A stretch of 64,000 bases of DNA from Facklamia miroungae (GTDB lineage Bacteria; Bacillota; Bacilli; Lactobacillales; Aerococcaceae), in NCBI RefSeq assembly GCF_012396555.1, contig NZ_JAAXPS010000002.1, positions 248,001 through 312,000 of the forward strand, read 5' to 3'. The notes below the pieces were generated by a model. The model was not told the origin of the DNA. It made no database searches and saw only the letters and a program-made list of their open reading frames with translations. The translations under genes and the position numbers were made by a program. Positions 8,213-18,087 of the stretch are shown here, piece after piece; positions within the stretch are counted from its first letter, which is position 1, and each line of letters opens with the position of its first letter.

Positions 8213-9142
8213 ATGAAGAAAATTTTAATTATCGCGAATCCAGGCTCCGGTAAGGGAAAAGCTGTTAGCTATGCAGAACAATTAGCAGAAGTCTTAATTG
8301 AAAGTTACAATGTTGAGATAGAGCAACGTGTTACTGAAAAGCCGCAAGATGCATACGAATGGGCTAAAACCACTTCATCAAAGGATAGGGATACAATTAT
8401 TTGTCTTGGAGGCGATGGAACAGTCAATGAGGTCATTTCAGGTTTGATGCAGAATCAACACCCACCTCATTTTGCCTTTTTACCTTTAGGAACCGTTAAC
8501 GATTTGGCAAGATCTTTAGGAATTTCACTCAATCCAGAAAAAGCAATTCAACAATTCCGTTTTTTAGAACAGAAAAAACTCGATGTTGGACAAGTAAATG
8601 ATCAGTACTTTGTCAATGTTCTTGCACTCGGGGCGATACCTTCTGCCGTATTAGAGACCGAGTCAAAAATTAAAAACAAAATTGGTTCTTTGGCTTATTT
8701 TTTTGACGGCGTTAAAGCGATGTTTGAAGAAGAAAATTTTGATTTATCAATAACGGTCGATGATGAAGAAAGTTATCAAATCCAGACTAATCTCTTATTA
8801 TTGACATTAACTAGTAGTGTTGGAGGGATGGAAAATATACTTTCCAAAGATCATCTATTTGATGGCTATGGTCATCTTTATGCATTTAAGGGCTCTTTAG
8901 CTGTATCAAGTTTAATGACATTTATAGAAGAGAAAGGTCTACCAAGTCATGAAGTAGATAACGACTCCTTGCTATCCTTAGTGGGTAAATCTTTTAAGTT
9001 AAAAGCTAACGATTCCAATAAAGCTAAAGCGATCAAGGCAAATATAGATGGTGATGAAGGCCCTATCTTGCCATTAACAATTGCCATTCATGCTCACGCA
9101 CTTTCTATTTGGGTGCCGAAAAGAATAAAGACGAAGGCTTAG
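8213..9142 (+). CDS. Diacylglycerol/lipid kinase (DagK/YegS family)
   Basis: The protein has 309 residues, the usual length of soluble bacterial lipid kinases. It begins ILIIANPGSGKGK, the nucleotide-binding start of the diacylglycerol kinase catalytic domain. It carries GGDGTVNEV near residue 67 and the LPLGTVNDLARSLG block near 95. Members phosphorylate diacylglycerol or related lipids and help recycle diacylglycerol from lipoteichoic acid synthesis. It resembles BmrU/YtlR paralogues as well as DgkB, so I give no symbol. It stands alone between the folate locus and a small conserved gene. Confidence 0.88.
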   Translation: MKKILIIANPGSGKGKAVSYAEQLAEVLIESYNVEIEQRVTEKPQDAYEWAKTTSSKDRDTIICLGGDGTVNEVISGLMQNQHPPHFAFLPLGTVNDLARSLGISLNPEKAIQQFRFLEQKKLDVGQVNDQYFVNVLALGAIPSAVLETESKIKNKIGSLAYFFDGVKAMFEEENFDLSITVDDEESYQIQTNLLLLTLTSSVGGMENILSKDHLFDGYGHLYAFKGSLAVSSLMTFIEEKGLPSHEVDNDSLLSLVGKSFKLKANDSNKAKAIKANIDGDEGPILPLTIAIHAHALSIWVPKRIKTKA

Positions 9143-9211
9143 GGAAAACATTAAATATATGGTATACTATTATTTGAATTAGTTGGGTATGAATAAGGAA
9201 AGAGGGATATC

Positions 9212-9643
9212 GTGTCGAAAAAACTTTCAGAAGAGCAACGAAGTCTTATTGAAAAAGAGTTAAGACGTGGAACTAGCAAGTCACGTATCGCTTCGTTGTT
9301 AGATGTAGACTATGATACGGGACTTGAGATGATTGAAGCAGTAAAATTAGCAATACGTCCAGCGATTGGCGATAAGATTACTTTCAAGTTTAGAGAAAGT
9401 AGTATGACAGGAATAATTACTAAGTTGCTTTCCAATAGCGCAGTTGTTGAAATCTATTGGCAAGAATCTGATTTAATGATGCAAGATATTATTGAAGATA
9501 AGACAATTGTTAACTTTAAAGACATTATTGATTTTATTTCTCTACCACCTCAAGAAGAGGATAAACATGTCATTCTTGATCCTCAACCTACCGTACATCT
9601 TAAAGGAACCAAAGAATACGATGAGTACACAGAAGAAGATTAA
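9212..9643 (+). CDS. Conserved small protein with HTH-like N-terminus and DUF2187-like domain
   Basis: I recognise the family but not a function. This 143-residue protein starts at GTG with AAGAGGGA upstream. Residues about 1-45 look like a helix-turn-helix (GTSKSRIASLLDVDYDTG). Residues about 50-110 resemble the DUF2187 beta fold (IGDKITFKFRESSMTGIITKL...NSAVVEI), also seen in Bacillus YkvS. The tail is acidic. A TATACT -10 element (9163-9168) and a downstream terminator make it a single-gene unit. Confidence 0.7.
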   Translation: MSKKLSEEQRSLIEKELRRGTSKSRIASLLDVDYDTGLEMIEAVKLAIRPAIGDKITFKFRESSMTGIITKLLSNSAVVEIYWQESDLMMQDIIEDKTIVNFKDIIDFISLPPQEEDKHVILDPQPTVHLKGTKEYDEYTEED

Positions 9644-9646
9644 ATG

Positions 9647-9681
9647 AAAGAAGCAGGTCAATGCCTTGACCTGCTTCTTTT
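9647..9681. terminator. Bidirectional terminator
   Basis: AAAGAAGCAGGTCA pairs with TGACCTGCTTCTTT around a short loop and has T-runs in both directions. It lies between the convergent DUF2187-like gene and the TPR-like gene. Confidence 0.9.
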
Positions 9682-9712
9682 AAACTTAAATTATCTTTAG
9701 GTCTTATAAAAG

Positions 9713-10678
9713 CTAAACACCTAATTGTTTAATTTCTTTTATCGCTTGTTGTAAGATATCTAATGTATTTGTATCTTGATCTGGAGTTGCTCCTTCTTCA
9801 ATATTATAATAAGCTAGAAAAGTATTGAACCATTGTACTGGTTCTGTTATTTTTTGGTCTATGAAGGGATAATAGACCATCATTAAAAGATTGATTTCCG
9901 TTAAAAGTCCTTCGAAGATATGTGGATTGTTGTCGTTCGTGTAATTTTCTAGCAAAGATTTTATGGTCAGATAGGTTGGATCTTCTTTATAAGGATACAA
10001 TTCCTGTATATTAATCGTTTCGATTGTGCCAAACCATGCTATTTTTAGTTTTATTCGATAATCTTGGTATAGATAGTGATGTAGGATATCACTCTTAACA
10101 AACTGGCTGATCTCCTTTTGAAGTAATAATTTAGATAAAATAGAATGTTTGATTGAGAAATCCAAAGAATAAATAATTTTGATTGTTTTTAAAAGCTCAA
10201 AAATCGTTTGTTTGCGTAGTTTATCAATTAATTGATCTATTTGATTCTTTTCAAAATAGAATTGAATTTCATTCAAAATTTGGTCTTGCTGTTTAATCTG
10301 TTGGATTTGGTCGATAATGAATGTAGTGTTCCATTCTTTTTGATCAAAAAGATCTTTCAGTTCATAAAGTTTTATTAGTTGTTCATGCTGAGCAAAAAGA
10401 CGAGGTAAAGAATGAACATAAAGTGAAGCTAATTCAAAATCAAAATGTTCGAGTGCATTAATACTTAGAAAATCTTTCCAAAGCTTTTTTATAGGGTCAG
10501 GTTTATTTCTAATAAGATTAAGATGAATTAATTCTTTAAAGACTTTTATAGAAGGTTCAATTCGATAACTTTCTTCTAATAATGTATTTGCTTGGTCAAG
10601 ATCGTTATTTTCCAAAGCATTGATAGCTTTACGGTAGAAGTTTTCGTCATTGTTTGGTAAATGAATGAGATCGGTCAC
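9713..10678 (-). CDS. TPR-like helical protein of unknown function
   Basis: This 321-residue soluble protein has no membrane segment. The first 70 residues look like tandem tetratricopeptide-type helices (YRKAINALENNDLDQANTLL, then SYRIEPSIKVFKELIHLNL). The rest is mostly predicted helix, rich in Leu, Ile and Gln. The likely start is the GTG at 10678, since AAAGGAG lies 6 bases before it. It is divergent from the RNase H-like gene, with only 38 bases between. I know no specific function; a scaffold or protein-interaction role is only a guess from the fold. Confidence 0.65.
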   Translation of the reverse strand: MTDLIHLPNNDENFYRKAINALENNDLDQANTLLEESYRIEPSIKVFKELIHLNLIRNKPDPIKKLWKDFLSINALEHFDFELASLYVHSLPRLFAQHEQLIKLYELKDLFDQKEWNTTFIIDQIQQIKQQDQILNEIQFYFEKNQIDQLIDKLRKQTIFELLKTIKIIYSLDFSIKHSILSKLLLQKEISQFVKSDILHHYLYQDYRIKLKIAWFGTIETINIQELYPYKEDPTYLTIKSLLENYTNDNNPHIFEGLLTEINLLMMVYYPFIDQKITEPVQWFNTFLAYYNIEEGATPDQDTNTLDILQQAIKEIKQLGV

Positions 10679-10716
10679 AAGAGACTCCTTTCAAAGATAG
10701 ACAAGGTGGTAAGCAA

Positions 10717-11157
10717 ATGTGGATACAAATTGATGCGGCTTTTGATCCTAAAACTAAAGAAGCGGGGTTAGCTTTTTTAGTTTTTGACAAGGGAAATGTG
10801 GACACGCATAAATTCTTTTTAGCCAAAATTACTGATAATCACCTGGCAGAATTTATTTCGTTATTATTAGCTATGCAATGGTTAAAGCAACAAAATTTAA
10901 AAGCAAACCAGTTGATTCAAATTAAGACGGATTCAAAAATAGTCTTTCAATCAATTAATAAACAATATGCCAAAAAAGAACATTTTAAAGTATTGCTCAC
11001 CACTATTTTAAATGAAATGAACAAATACCCCTTACTCTTTTTAAAATGGATCCCCGAAAAAGAAAATCGAGCAGCGGATCAAGCTGCCAAACAAGCCTTA
11101 CATAAGCAAGGGCAGGTAAGTATCTTAGACTCTTATTTATTTTTTGACCAGTATTGA
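10717..11157 (+). CDS. Ribonuclease HI-like protein
   Basis: This 146-residue protein has the RNase H fold with all acidic positions: Asp in IQIDAAF (residue 5), Glu in LAEFISLL (about 47), Asp in IKTDSK (about 71) and Asp in NRAADQAA (about 125). It is therefore probably a catalytically competent RNase HI-type nuclease acting on RNA-DNA hybrids. It lacks the basic protrusion of E. coli RnhA and resembles the Bacillus YpeP/YpdQ group. Its 3' end overlaps the 3' end of the opposite rlmL-like gene by 25 bases. Confidence 0.78.
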   Translation: MWIQIDAAFDPKTKEAGLAFLVFDKGNVDTHKFFLAKITDNHLAEFISLLLAMQWLKQQNLKANQLIQIKTDSKIVFQSINKQYAKKEHFKVLLTTILNEMNKYPLLFLKWIPEKENRAADQAAKQALHKQGQVSILDSYLFFDQY

Positions 11158-12260
11158 TAATAATTAACCTTTAAGGCACCATTATACAATTTACGTTTTT
11201 TACTTGCTTTTTCGCCATAATATTTTTCAAATGAGTCATCGCTAGAAAGAAAATATTTTGACCAAGTGGTCATTGGCCGATAAACATCTCCCATATCTTG
11301 ATAGAGTTGTCGTACTTTTTCTTCGTCTAGCAAGCGATCCCCGTAAGGAGGATTGGAAATTAAAATACCATATTCTTGATCGGGACGGTAGTCTTTAAGT
11401 TGCATTTGTTTAAAAGTAATATCTGGTCCAACACCGGCATTTTCAGCATTTTGCCTAGCAATTTCAATCATTTTACCGTCAATATCGCTACCAAAAATAT
11501 TAAGTTCAATTTCATGATTGATTTGTCTTCTGGCGTCAGCTTTTTCTTGAGGCCATACTTCGGGATTAAAAAACTCCCACTTTTCAGCTGCGAAAGATCG
11601 GTTTAAGCCAGGAGCTATATTACGTCCCATTAAGGCTGCTTCAATTAAGATGGTACCTGAACCACATGTAGGATCATAGAGCGGTCGGTCCGGAAACCAA
11701 GTCGTTAATTTGACTAAAGCAGCTGCCATATTTTCTTTAAGGGGAGCGCCACCTTTTTCTGTTCGGTAACCGCGTTTGAAAAGACTAGTTCCGCTTGTGT
11801 CAAGCGTAATCATCGCCATATCTTTGAGAAGCGAAATTTCAATTGGATAATAATTTCCTGTTTCACTGAGGGGCATTTTACGTGCATAATAATCCATTAA
11901 ACGTTTAGCAATGGCTTTTTTGACAATTCGTTGACAGTTTGGAACCGAATAGAGTTGAGACTTAACAGATTTGCCTGAAACGGGAAACTCTGCGTCCATA
12001 GGAAGAATATCTTCCCAAGCGATTGCATATGTTTGATCAAATAATTCTTCAAAAGAACTGGCCTTAAATTCTGCGATATTAATTTTGATACGATCAGCAG
12101 TTCTAAGCCATAAATTTGTTTTAGCAATATCTTGAGCAGTTCCACTGAAGCGGACTCGTCCATTTTCAGTTTGAGTTTCATAGCCAAGTTTTTTGAGCTC
12201 CTGATTGACGATGCCCTCGATACCTGCTGCTGCTGTAGCAATTAAATTGTAATTTTTCAT
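11133..12260 (-). CDS. RlmL/YpsC-type THUMP-domain RNA methyltransferase
   Basis: The 375-residue protein has an N-terminal THUMP domain (about 45-160) and a C-terminal Rossmann methyltransferase. SAM-binding and catalytic motifs are DPTCGSGTILIEAAL (about 190) and NPPYG (about 305). It matches Bacillus YpsC and the N-terminal half of E. coli RlmL, which makes m2G2445 in 23S rRNA. The gpsB-rnpB-ypsC order is the one seen in Bacillus. The rRNA target is inferred from the family. It converges on and overlaps the RNase H-like gene. Confidence 0.88.
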   Translation of the reverse strand: MKNYNLIATAAAGIEGIVNQELKKLGYETQTENGRVRFSGTAQDIAKTNLWLRTADRIKINIAEFKASSFEELFDQTYAIAWEDILPMDAEFPVSGKSVKSQLYSVPNCQRIVKKAIAKRLMDYYARKMPLSETGNYYPIEISLLKDMAMITLDTSGTSLFKRGYRTEKGGAPLKENMAAALVKLTTWFPDRPLYDPTCGSGTILIEAALMGRNIAPGLNRSFAAEKWEFFNPEVWPQEKADARRQINHEIELNIFGSDIDGKMIEIARQNAENAGVGPDITFKQMQLKDYRPDQEYGILISNPPYGDRLLDEEKVRQLYQDMGDVYRPMTTWSKYFLSSDDSFEKYYGEKASKKRKLYNGALKVNYYQYWSKNK

Positions 12261-12275
12261 TTTTTATCCTTTCTT

Positions 12276-12325
12276 AAAAAATAACACGATTCAGTAAGCT
12301 TGGAGGCTCAGAATCGTGTTATTGA
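12276..12325 (-). terminator. Terminator of rnpB
   Basis: On the minus strand AATAACACGATTC pairs with GAATCGTGTTATT around an 18-base loop and is followed by TTTTTT. It lies between rnpB and the rlmL-like gene. Confidence 0.9.
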
Positions 12326-12351
12326 TTGTCTGCATCTATTAATACCTATTT

Positions 12352-12743
12352 TAGTAAATTTCGATAAGCCATGTTCTGTCAATATTTATTCCATAGGCAA
12401 GAATAAATAAAGGGTAATCATCTATCTACAAGATAACTTGTCTCTCCTATGGTTGACCAATGCTTGAGCATTTTTCCATTTAGAGAGTGCCCCTACCAAA
12501 TTTGGGTTGCTCGCTCGAGGGGTTTACCGCGTTTCAGCTTTTTGTTTCCAAAAAGGATCGTCACTGTGGCACTTTATAAGTTACTGATTCTTAGCTAAGC
12601 CTTAGAATTTTCACTCGCCGTTCACCTTAAGGCTACCTTAGCTTATTGTTTCGCTAAGCACGAACACTACAAGCATTTCAGCTTGTGCGAGCATGGACTT
12701 TCCTCAGCCAAATTAATTGACCGCGATTACCTGAAATTTACTA
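12352..12743 (-). ncRNA. rnpB: RNase P RNA, type B
   Basis: The minus strand has the universal RNase P core: GAGGAAAGTCCATGCTCGCAC near the 5' end, AGTGTTCGTGC, the GGTAAACCCC.CGAGCGAGCAACCCAAA block, AGGGGCACTC, and ACAGAACATGGCTTATCG near the 3' end. Helix P1 is visible as TAGTAAATTTC (5') against GAAATTTACTA (3') and sets the ends given. The gpsB-rnpB-ypsC order is as in Bacillus. This RNA removes the 5' leader of tRNA precursors together with the RnpA protein. Confidence 0.95.
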
Positions 12744-12748
12744 TGTTT

Positions 12749-13084
12749 TTAGTTTTGAGTAGAGTCAGAGTTTGAAATTTTTGCGCCAAAAACATGTTTT
12801 TCTAAATTGGATAATCGTTTTAGGATATCAAAATTTGTAACACCAGAGCCTGGAGTAGTCGCAACATTTTTCTTTGCGAGAGATAATTGCTTGGTTAGCT
12901 CATCAATTTTAGCAATGAGTCGTTCATTTTCATTTTTTAGAAAGACAACGTCTTTTTGATAAGAATCATAATCACGTATGATACTATCGAGATACTCATC
13001 GACTTCAGCAGCGTTATAGCCACGCATGGTACGAGAAAATTCTTTCTGTAAGATGTCTTTTGCTGTTAAGTTTTTTTCTGCCAT
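12749..13084 (-). CDS. gpsB: Cell-division regulator GpsB (DivIVA-like)
   Basis: The protein has 111 residues. The N-terminal DivIVA/GpsB domain (LTAKDILQKEFSRTMRGYNAAEVDEYLD) binds membranes and penicillin-binding proteins. A coiled coil follows (about 35-70), then a short C-terminal trimerisation segment (FDILKRLSNLEKHVFG). The ATG at 13084 is chosen because the upstream in-frame GTG lies inside the GAGGTG ribosome binding site. The stop codon lies 5 bases from the 5' end of RNase P RNA. Confidence 0.93.
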   Translation of the reverse strand: MAEKNLTAKDILQKEFSRTMRGYNAAEVDEYLDSIIRDYDSYQKDVVFLKNENERLIAKIDELTKQLSLAKKNVATTPGSGVTNFDILKRLSNLEKHVFGAKISNSDSTQN

Positions 13085-13342
13085 GAAGTTCACCTCGTTT
13101 ATCAGCTTTTATAAAAAAACAGGATACTAATTTCTATTTTATCCTTTTCAGTTGGAGATTTCAAAAAATATTTTAAAAATAACCAAAAGTCTATCCACTA
13201 TTATGACATGCCCTTGTAAAAATAGCTAGACTTAATCATGAAAAATTAGCTTCTTTTGATTGAAAAATATTCGATAGTCCTCCATAATGTGGTTAAGAAC
13301 ACTTGTATAATAGTGTTAGTGTATTAAAAAGGAGGGAGTAAA

Positions 13343-14296
13343 ATGACCAATTGGACTCAAGTAACGATTTATCTTCAAACAAAAAAACCAGATCAAATAG
13401 ACTATGCTTCTCATTTGTTATTTGAGTGGGGAGCTAAAGGGGTTCAGGTCATTAATGTTGAAGGCTATTTAGAAAATAAAGAGAACCTCTTCGGAGAAAT
13501 CCCTTTAGAGCCATCCGCCAGTGACCAAAGAAAAAAGAGTCGACTTGTTGGGTTTTTTGATCAGGCAATTGACAAGCATTTATTTAATAATTTTTTAATC
13601 GACAACTTATATTTTGACTTTAGCTGGGAACAAGCGCCAATTGTCATTGAAAACTGGCAAAAAAATTGGATGAAAAATTATCATGTTCAAGAAATTTCCC
13701 GCTTTATAAAAGTAGTTCCCGTGTGGGAAAACTATTTGCCACAATTTGTGGATGAGAAGATCATTTACTTGGATCCCGGGGTAGCATTTGGAACGGGCGA
13801 CCACCCAACGACACAATTAGGTGCTCAAGCATTAGAAATGGTCATGCGAGGCGGAGAGAAAGTTTATGATGTTGGAACAGGATCGGGTGTCCTCGCTTTA
13901 ATTGCTGCTGCTCTTGGTGCTCATAAAGTTGAAGGTTATGACTTGGATCCGCAAGCAATAGCGGCAGCTGAAAAAAACTTGACTTACCAAAAATGGGAGA
14001 AGGCAGGTTATTCACAGGATGAACATCCTGCCATTTGTTTTCAAGTGAATGACCTTTTAAAAGGTGTTCAGGATCAAGCGAACATTATTGTGGCTAATAT
14101 TTTACCCCATATTTTAACCGATCTTTACCACGATGCTTATCGACTACTCGAAAAAGATGGTTACCTCATTTTAGGAGGCATTTTAGCTGAAAAGGCTCAA
14201 CAAGTAGTAGCGTCTTTACCAAAAGCACAGTGGGATATTATTCAAATTAATTATTTCAAGGATTGGGCTGGAATGATAGCTCAAAAGAAAGAGTAG
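13343..14296 (+). CDS. prmA: Ribosomal protein L11 methyltransferase
   Basis: The 317-residue PrmA has an N-terminal L11-recognition domain and a SAM-dependent methyltransferase domain. Visible motifs are DPGVAFGTGDHPTT (about 148), the SAM motif YDVGTGSGVLAL (about 175) and VANILPHIL (about 252). The enzyme trimethylates L11. TATAAT at 13306-13311 probably belongs to its promoter, and GGAGGGAG precedes the ATG. It forms an operon with rsmE (3 bases apart) and deoC. The 258-base gap upstream, divergent from gpsB, shows no other gene. Confidence 0.95.
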   Translation: MTNWTQVTIYLQTKKPDQIDYASHLLFEWGAKGVQVINVEGYLENKENLFGEIPLEPSASDQRKKSRLVGFFDQAIDKHLFNNFLIDNLYFDFSWEQAPIVIENWQKNWMKNYHVQEISRFIKVVPVWENYLPQFVDEKIIYLDPGVAFGTGDHPTTQLGAQALEMVMRGGEKVYDVGTGSGVLALIAAALGAHKVEGYDLDPQAIAAAEKNLTYQKWEKAGYSQDEHPAICFQVNDLLKGVQDQANIIVANILPHILTDLYHDAYRLLEKDGYLILGGILAEKAQQVVASLPKAQWDIIQINYFKDWAGMIAQKKE

Positions 14297-14299
14297 ATT

Positions 14300-15088
14300 A
14301 TGCATCAGTATTTTATTAAGGATCAAAATCAAATTTTAGAACCTGGTCATAGAGTATATTTGAATCAAGCCGACAGTCATCATTTGATTAATGTTTTGAG
14401 AGCTAGGCATAATAAGCAATTACTGGTCGTTCATAATCATAAAAAATACCTCGCGAAATATATTGAAAAACAAAATGATCTTGCATTACTAGAAGTATCT
14501 TATGAGGTGAGCGATAAACAAAGTCAAACCGAACTACCAGTTGAGGTAGTTGTTGCCTGTGGCTTATCAAAAAATGACAAGATAGATACAATCGTTCAAA
14601 AAGGTACAGAATGTGGCATGAGTTTTTTTCAACCTTTAGCTTTACAACGAGATGTAGTAAAATGGGATCACAGTAAGGCAGGTAAGAAAATCGTAAGATT
14701 GCAAAAAATTGCTGATAGTGCAGCTGAGCAGTCGAAGCGTTTGAAACAAGTTAAAATTAAAGATCTGATGAATTTAAAAGAATTTGTTGCTCAATACCAA
14801 GATTTTGATTTTAAATTAGTAGCATTTGAAGAGAAAGCTAAAGACGGAGAACACCATTTATTAGCTAAAATAATGCAAAAGCTTATTAAGAATCAAAAAG
14901 TTGTTATGTTATTTGGTTCTGAAGGTGGTTTGGATCAAGAAGAAGTAGATTTTTTAATAGAACATGGTTTCCAAGCTTGTAGTTTAGGACCCAGAATCTT
15001 ACGTGCTGAAACAGCACCTATTTATTTGTTGAGTGTTATTTCCTATGTCACTGAAATTGAAAAGGAGTTTGAAAATGAAGTTAAATAA
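14300..15088 (+). CDS. rsmE: 16S rRNA (uracil1498-N3)-methyltransferase
   Basis: The 262-residue protein is a SPOUT-type methyltransferase of the RsmE family. It has an N-terminal PUA-like RNA-binding domain and the C-terminal knot motifs FGSEGGL (about 213) and [12 protein letters not shown] (about 230). It methylates N3 of U1498 in 16S rRNA. The prmA-rsmE order is widespread in Firmicutes. Its last 14 bases overlap deoC. Confidence 0.95.
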   Translation: MHQYFIKDQNQILEPGHRVYLNQADSHHLINVLRARHNKQLLVVHNHKKYLAKYIEKQNDLALLEVSYEVSDKQSQTELPVEVVVACGLSKNDKIDTIVQKGTECGMSFFQPLALQRDVVKWDHSKAGKKIVRLQKIADSAAEQSKRLKQVKIKDLMNLKEFVAQYQDFDFKLVAFEEKAKDGEHHLLAKIMQKLIKNQKVVMLFGSEGGLDQEEVDFLIEHGFQACSLGPRILRAETAPIYLLSVISYVTEIEKEFENEVK

Positions 15089-15719
15089 ATACATTGATCA
15101 TACAATACTAAATGCAAATGCAACATCAGACCAGATAAGACAAATTTGTCAAGAGGCACTGCAATATGAGTTTATGTCGGTTTGTATTAATCCAGTATGG
15201 GTGACTTATGCTAAAGAACTTTTAAAAGATTCAGAAGTTAAAGTTTGCACTGTTATCGGATTTCCTTTAGGAGCAACCACTACTGCTACCAAGGTATTTG
15301 AAGCCAAAGAGGCAGTAGGAAGCGGAGCGGACGAAATTGACATGGTTATTAATATCGGAGCAGCGAAAGCTGGAGATTGGGAAAAAGTAGAAGAAGATAT
15401 CCGTCAAGTTGTTCAAGCTGTACCTGAAAATATTATAGTAAAGGTCATCATTGAAACAAGTTTGTTGGATAATGATGAGAAAGTTAAAGCCTGTCAAGCA
15501 GCTAAAACGGCAAAAGCTGATTTCGTTAAAACATCGACTGGTTTTTCTACCGGAGGTGCTACTAAAGAAGATGTTGCATTGATGCGATCTACTGTAGGTG
15601 AAGAAATGGGCGTAAAAGCTTCAGGCGGGGTTGGCGATAAAAAATCTGCACTGATGATGATAGAAGCAGGAGCCAGTCGCATCGGAGCTTCTAAAGGAAT
15701 TAAAATTGTATCTGAATAA
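15075..15719 (+). CDS. deoC: Deoxyribose-phosphate aldolase
   Basis: The 214-residue DeoC cleaves 2-deoxyribose-5-phosphate to acetaldehyde and glyceraldehyde-3-phosphate. The aldolase blocks are clear: NKYIDHTIL at the start, EIDMVINIG, the Schiff-base lysine in DFVKTSTGF (about 153) and VKASGGV (about 182). The ATG at 15075 is chosen because AAAGGAG precedes it and the protein begins at the conserved position. It overlaps rsmE by 14 bases and is followed by a terminator. Its place in a ribosome-modification operon has no obvious functional reason. Confidence 0.93.
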   Translation: MKLNKYIDHTILNANATSDQIRQICQEALQYEFMSVCINPVWVTYAKELLKDSEVKVCTVIGFPLGATTTATKVFEAKEAVGSGADEIDMVINIGAAKAGDWEKVEEDIRQVVQAVPENIIVKVIIETSLLDNDEKVKACQAAKTAKADFVKTSTGFSTGGATKEDVALMRSTVGEEMGVKASGGVGDKKSALMMIEAGASRIGASKGIKIVSE

Positions 15720-15725
15720 ATTTTG

Positions 15726-15758
15726 AAAACAACTGCGTCTATTGACCAGTTGTTTTTT
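15726..15758 (+). terminator. Terminator of prmA-rsmE-deoC
   Basis: AAAACAACTG and CAGTTGTTTT form a stem around an 11-base loop, followed by TTTTTTAG. Confidence 0.87.
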
Positions 15759-15816
15759 AGCATCATCTCTATATAAAAGCAAAAGTGATTGATTTATTTC
15801 CCTGAAAAGACAAGTA

Positions 15817-15846
15817 TTGTTTTATTGTAAGTGTTTAAGTTATAAT
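15817..15846 (+). promoter_or_regulatory. Probable promoter of relA-dtd
   Basis: TTGTTT at 15817-15822 and TATAAT at 15841-15846 are 18 bases apart, 35 bases before the relA start. Confidence 0.5.
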
Positions 15847-15880
15847 AGTAGAAAAATTATAGAGAAGGCGTGGTGATAAT

Positions 15881-18079
15881 ATGGGCAGAAATGATATATA
15901 TACTGGAGAAGAAGTTATCGCGATATGTCGATCTTACATGAATGATACTAAAGTTGCTTTTGTTGAAAAAGCTCTAGCAGTAGCTACAAAGGCACATGAA
16001 GGACAAGAAAGACTCTCTGGCGAACCCTATATTAATCATCCCATTCAAGTAGCAGGTATTCTAGCTAACATCAAATTAGATCCTGATACAGTAGCTACTG
16101 GTTTTTTACATGATGTTGTTGAAGATACAGATTATACTTTAGAAAAAATTCGAGAAGAATTTTCAGAATCAGTTGCTTTTTTAGTGGATGGTGTGACCAA
16201 ACTCGGAAAAATTAAATTTCAAAGTAAAGAAGAACAATTAGCTGAAAATCATCGTAAAATGTTGATAGCAATGGCTAAGGATATCCGAGTAGTGATGGTA
16301 AAGTTGGCAGACCGTTTACATAATATGCGAACGTTAAAGTTCCAAAAACCGCAAAAACAGATTGAAAAGTCTCAAGAAGCATTAGATATCTATGCACCTC
16401 TAGCAGAACGCATTGGTATGAGTGTTATTAAATGGGAATTGGAAGATATTTCTTTACGCTATATAAACCCACAAGCTTATTATGATATTGTTCACCAAAT
16501 GGACCAAAAACGTGATGAACGTGAAGCCTATATCCAAGTAGTGATTGATCAAATTAAGGATGCCATCGAAGAACTATCAATGGAATCAACCGTATATGGG
16601 AGACCCAAGCATATTTACTCGATTTATCGTAAGATGGTTGATCAAAACAAAGATTTTGATGATATTTATGATTTGTTAGCTGTACGTGTATTAGTGGATT
16701 CCATAAAAGATTGTTATGGTGTGTTAGGGATAATTCATACTAAATGGAAGCCGATGCCCGGTCGTTTTAAAGATTATATTGCCATGCCTAAGGCGAATAT
16801 GTATCAATCGATTCATACGACTGTTATTGGACCACAAGGCAAACCAGTTGAAGTTCAAATCAGAACTCATCTCATGCACGAAGTGGCTGAATATGGTTTG
16901 GCAGCTCACTGGGCATATAAAGAAGGAAAAACAGTGGATGAGCAGCCACGCGATAATATCCAACAACAATTGAAATGGTTCCACGACATCGTTGAGTATG
17001 AAGATGACGCTGGAAATGCGAGTGAATTTATGGAGTTTATTAAGGAAGATGTCTTTAAGGATCAAGTCTATATCTTCACACCTAAAGGGGACGTCTTTGA
17101 ATTGCCACTTGGTTCTGGACCTGTTGATTTTGCTTTTCATATCCATACAGAAATTGGAAATAAAACGGTCGGTGCTAAAGTTAATGGGAATATAGTTCCT
17201 TTAAATTATCGTTTGAAAAACGGTGATATTGTTGAAATATTAACAAATCCTAGTTCAGTCGGTCCCAGTCGCGATTGGTTAAAATTTGTTAAGACTTCTA
17301 AAGCGCGCAATCGAATCAAACGCTACTTTAAGATGCAAGAACGTGAGAAAAATAGTGAAATTGGACAAGAACTTTTAGAAAAAGCTCTTAAAGAAAATGA
17401 CACTTCCTTAAAAGCAGAGTTGAAAAAGAACAAAGAAAAAGATTTGCTTGAAAGATTCAATTTTAATAATATTGAAGATCTTTATGCTTCAGTAGGCCTA
17501 GGTGAAATCTCACCAACCTCGATCTTACATTTTTGGAATATTAAGAAAATTGATAAAGTTGAAAAGTTAACGAATATAATTTCTAAAGATAGAGAGAATG
17601 AAGCTCATAAAAACAAATCAGGCAATGAAAATGGTGTCGTGGTAGATGGTGTTGATAATTTGATGATACGACTCAGTAGATGTTGCAATCCGGTGCCAGG
17701 GGACGAGATTGTAGGTTATATTACCAGAGGACGGGGTATTTCTGTGCATCGGAAAGATTGCACCAATTTATTAAGTGAAATAGAAATAGCTGATCGTACA
17801 ATTGCGGTTCATTGGGCTGAAAACGATCAAGATCAACATGAGTATGAAACAGAAATTCAAATAATCGGATTTGATCGTTCAGGTATGATTAATGATGTTT
17901 TACACGTTGTAAACCATACAGTAAAAAATTTAAAAGGTGTCAATGGCCGTATTGATGATCAAAGTCAAGCAATTATTAATTTAAAAGTATTAGTTGCTAA
18001 TACTCAGCAATTACAAGACTTAATTGTAAAATTAAAAAACATTCCGGATGTCTATGAAGTAGAGCGACAAGTCAATTAG
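15881..18079 (+). CDS. relA: Bifunctional (p)ppGpp synthetase/hydrolase RelA/SpoT (Rsh)
   Basis: The 732-residue long Rsh protein makes and degrades the stringent-response alarmones. Domains in order are: an HD hydrolase with INHP (about 51-54) and HDVVEDTD (from 77), a synthetase with [12 protein letters not shown] (about 245), TGS (about 395-455), a conserved Cys zinc-finger region ([14 protein letters not shown], about 605) and a C-terminal ACT domain. Intact HD residues suggest both activities. In Bacillus and pneumococcus the c-di-AMP-binding DarB/CbpB stimulates this enzyme, and a cbpB candidate lies 15 kb away. It is followed at 8 bases by dtd. Confidence 0.96.
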   Translation: MGRNDIYTGEEVIAICRSYMNDTKVAFVEKALAVATKAHEGQERLSGEPYINHPIQVAGILANIKLDPDTVATGFLHDVVEDTDYTLEKIREEFSESVAFLVDGVTKLGKIKFQSKEEQLAENHRKMLIAMAKDIRVVMVKLADRLHNMRTLKFQKPQKQIEKSQEALDIYAPLAERIGMSVIKWELEDISLRYINPQAYYDIVHQMDQKRDEREAYIQVVIDQIKDAIEELSMESTVYGRPKHIYSIYRKMVDQNKDFDDIYDLLAVRVLVDSIKDCYGVLGIIHTKWKPMPGRFKDYIAMPKANMYQSIHTTVIGPQGKPVEVQIRTHLMHEVAEYGLAAHWAYKEGKTVDEQPRDNIQQQLKWFHDIVEYEDDAGNASEFMEFIKEDVFKDQVYIFTPKGDVFELPLGSGPVDFAFHIHTEIGNKTVGAKVNGNIVPLNYRLKNGDIVEILTNPSSVGPSRDWLKFVKTSKARNRIKRYFKMQEREKNSEIGQELLEKALKENDTSLKAELKKNKEKDLLERFNFNNIEDLYASVGLGEISPTSILHFWNIKKIDKVEKLTNIISKDRENEAHKNKSGNENGVVVDGVDNLMIRLSRCCNPVPGDEIVGYITRGRGISVHRKDCTNLLSEIEIADRTIAVHWAENDQDQHEYETEIQIIGFDRSGMINDVLHVVNHTVKNLKGVNGRIDDQSQAIINLKVLVANTQQLQDLIVKLKNIPDVYEVERQVN

Positions 18080-18087
18080 GAGGCAGT

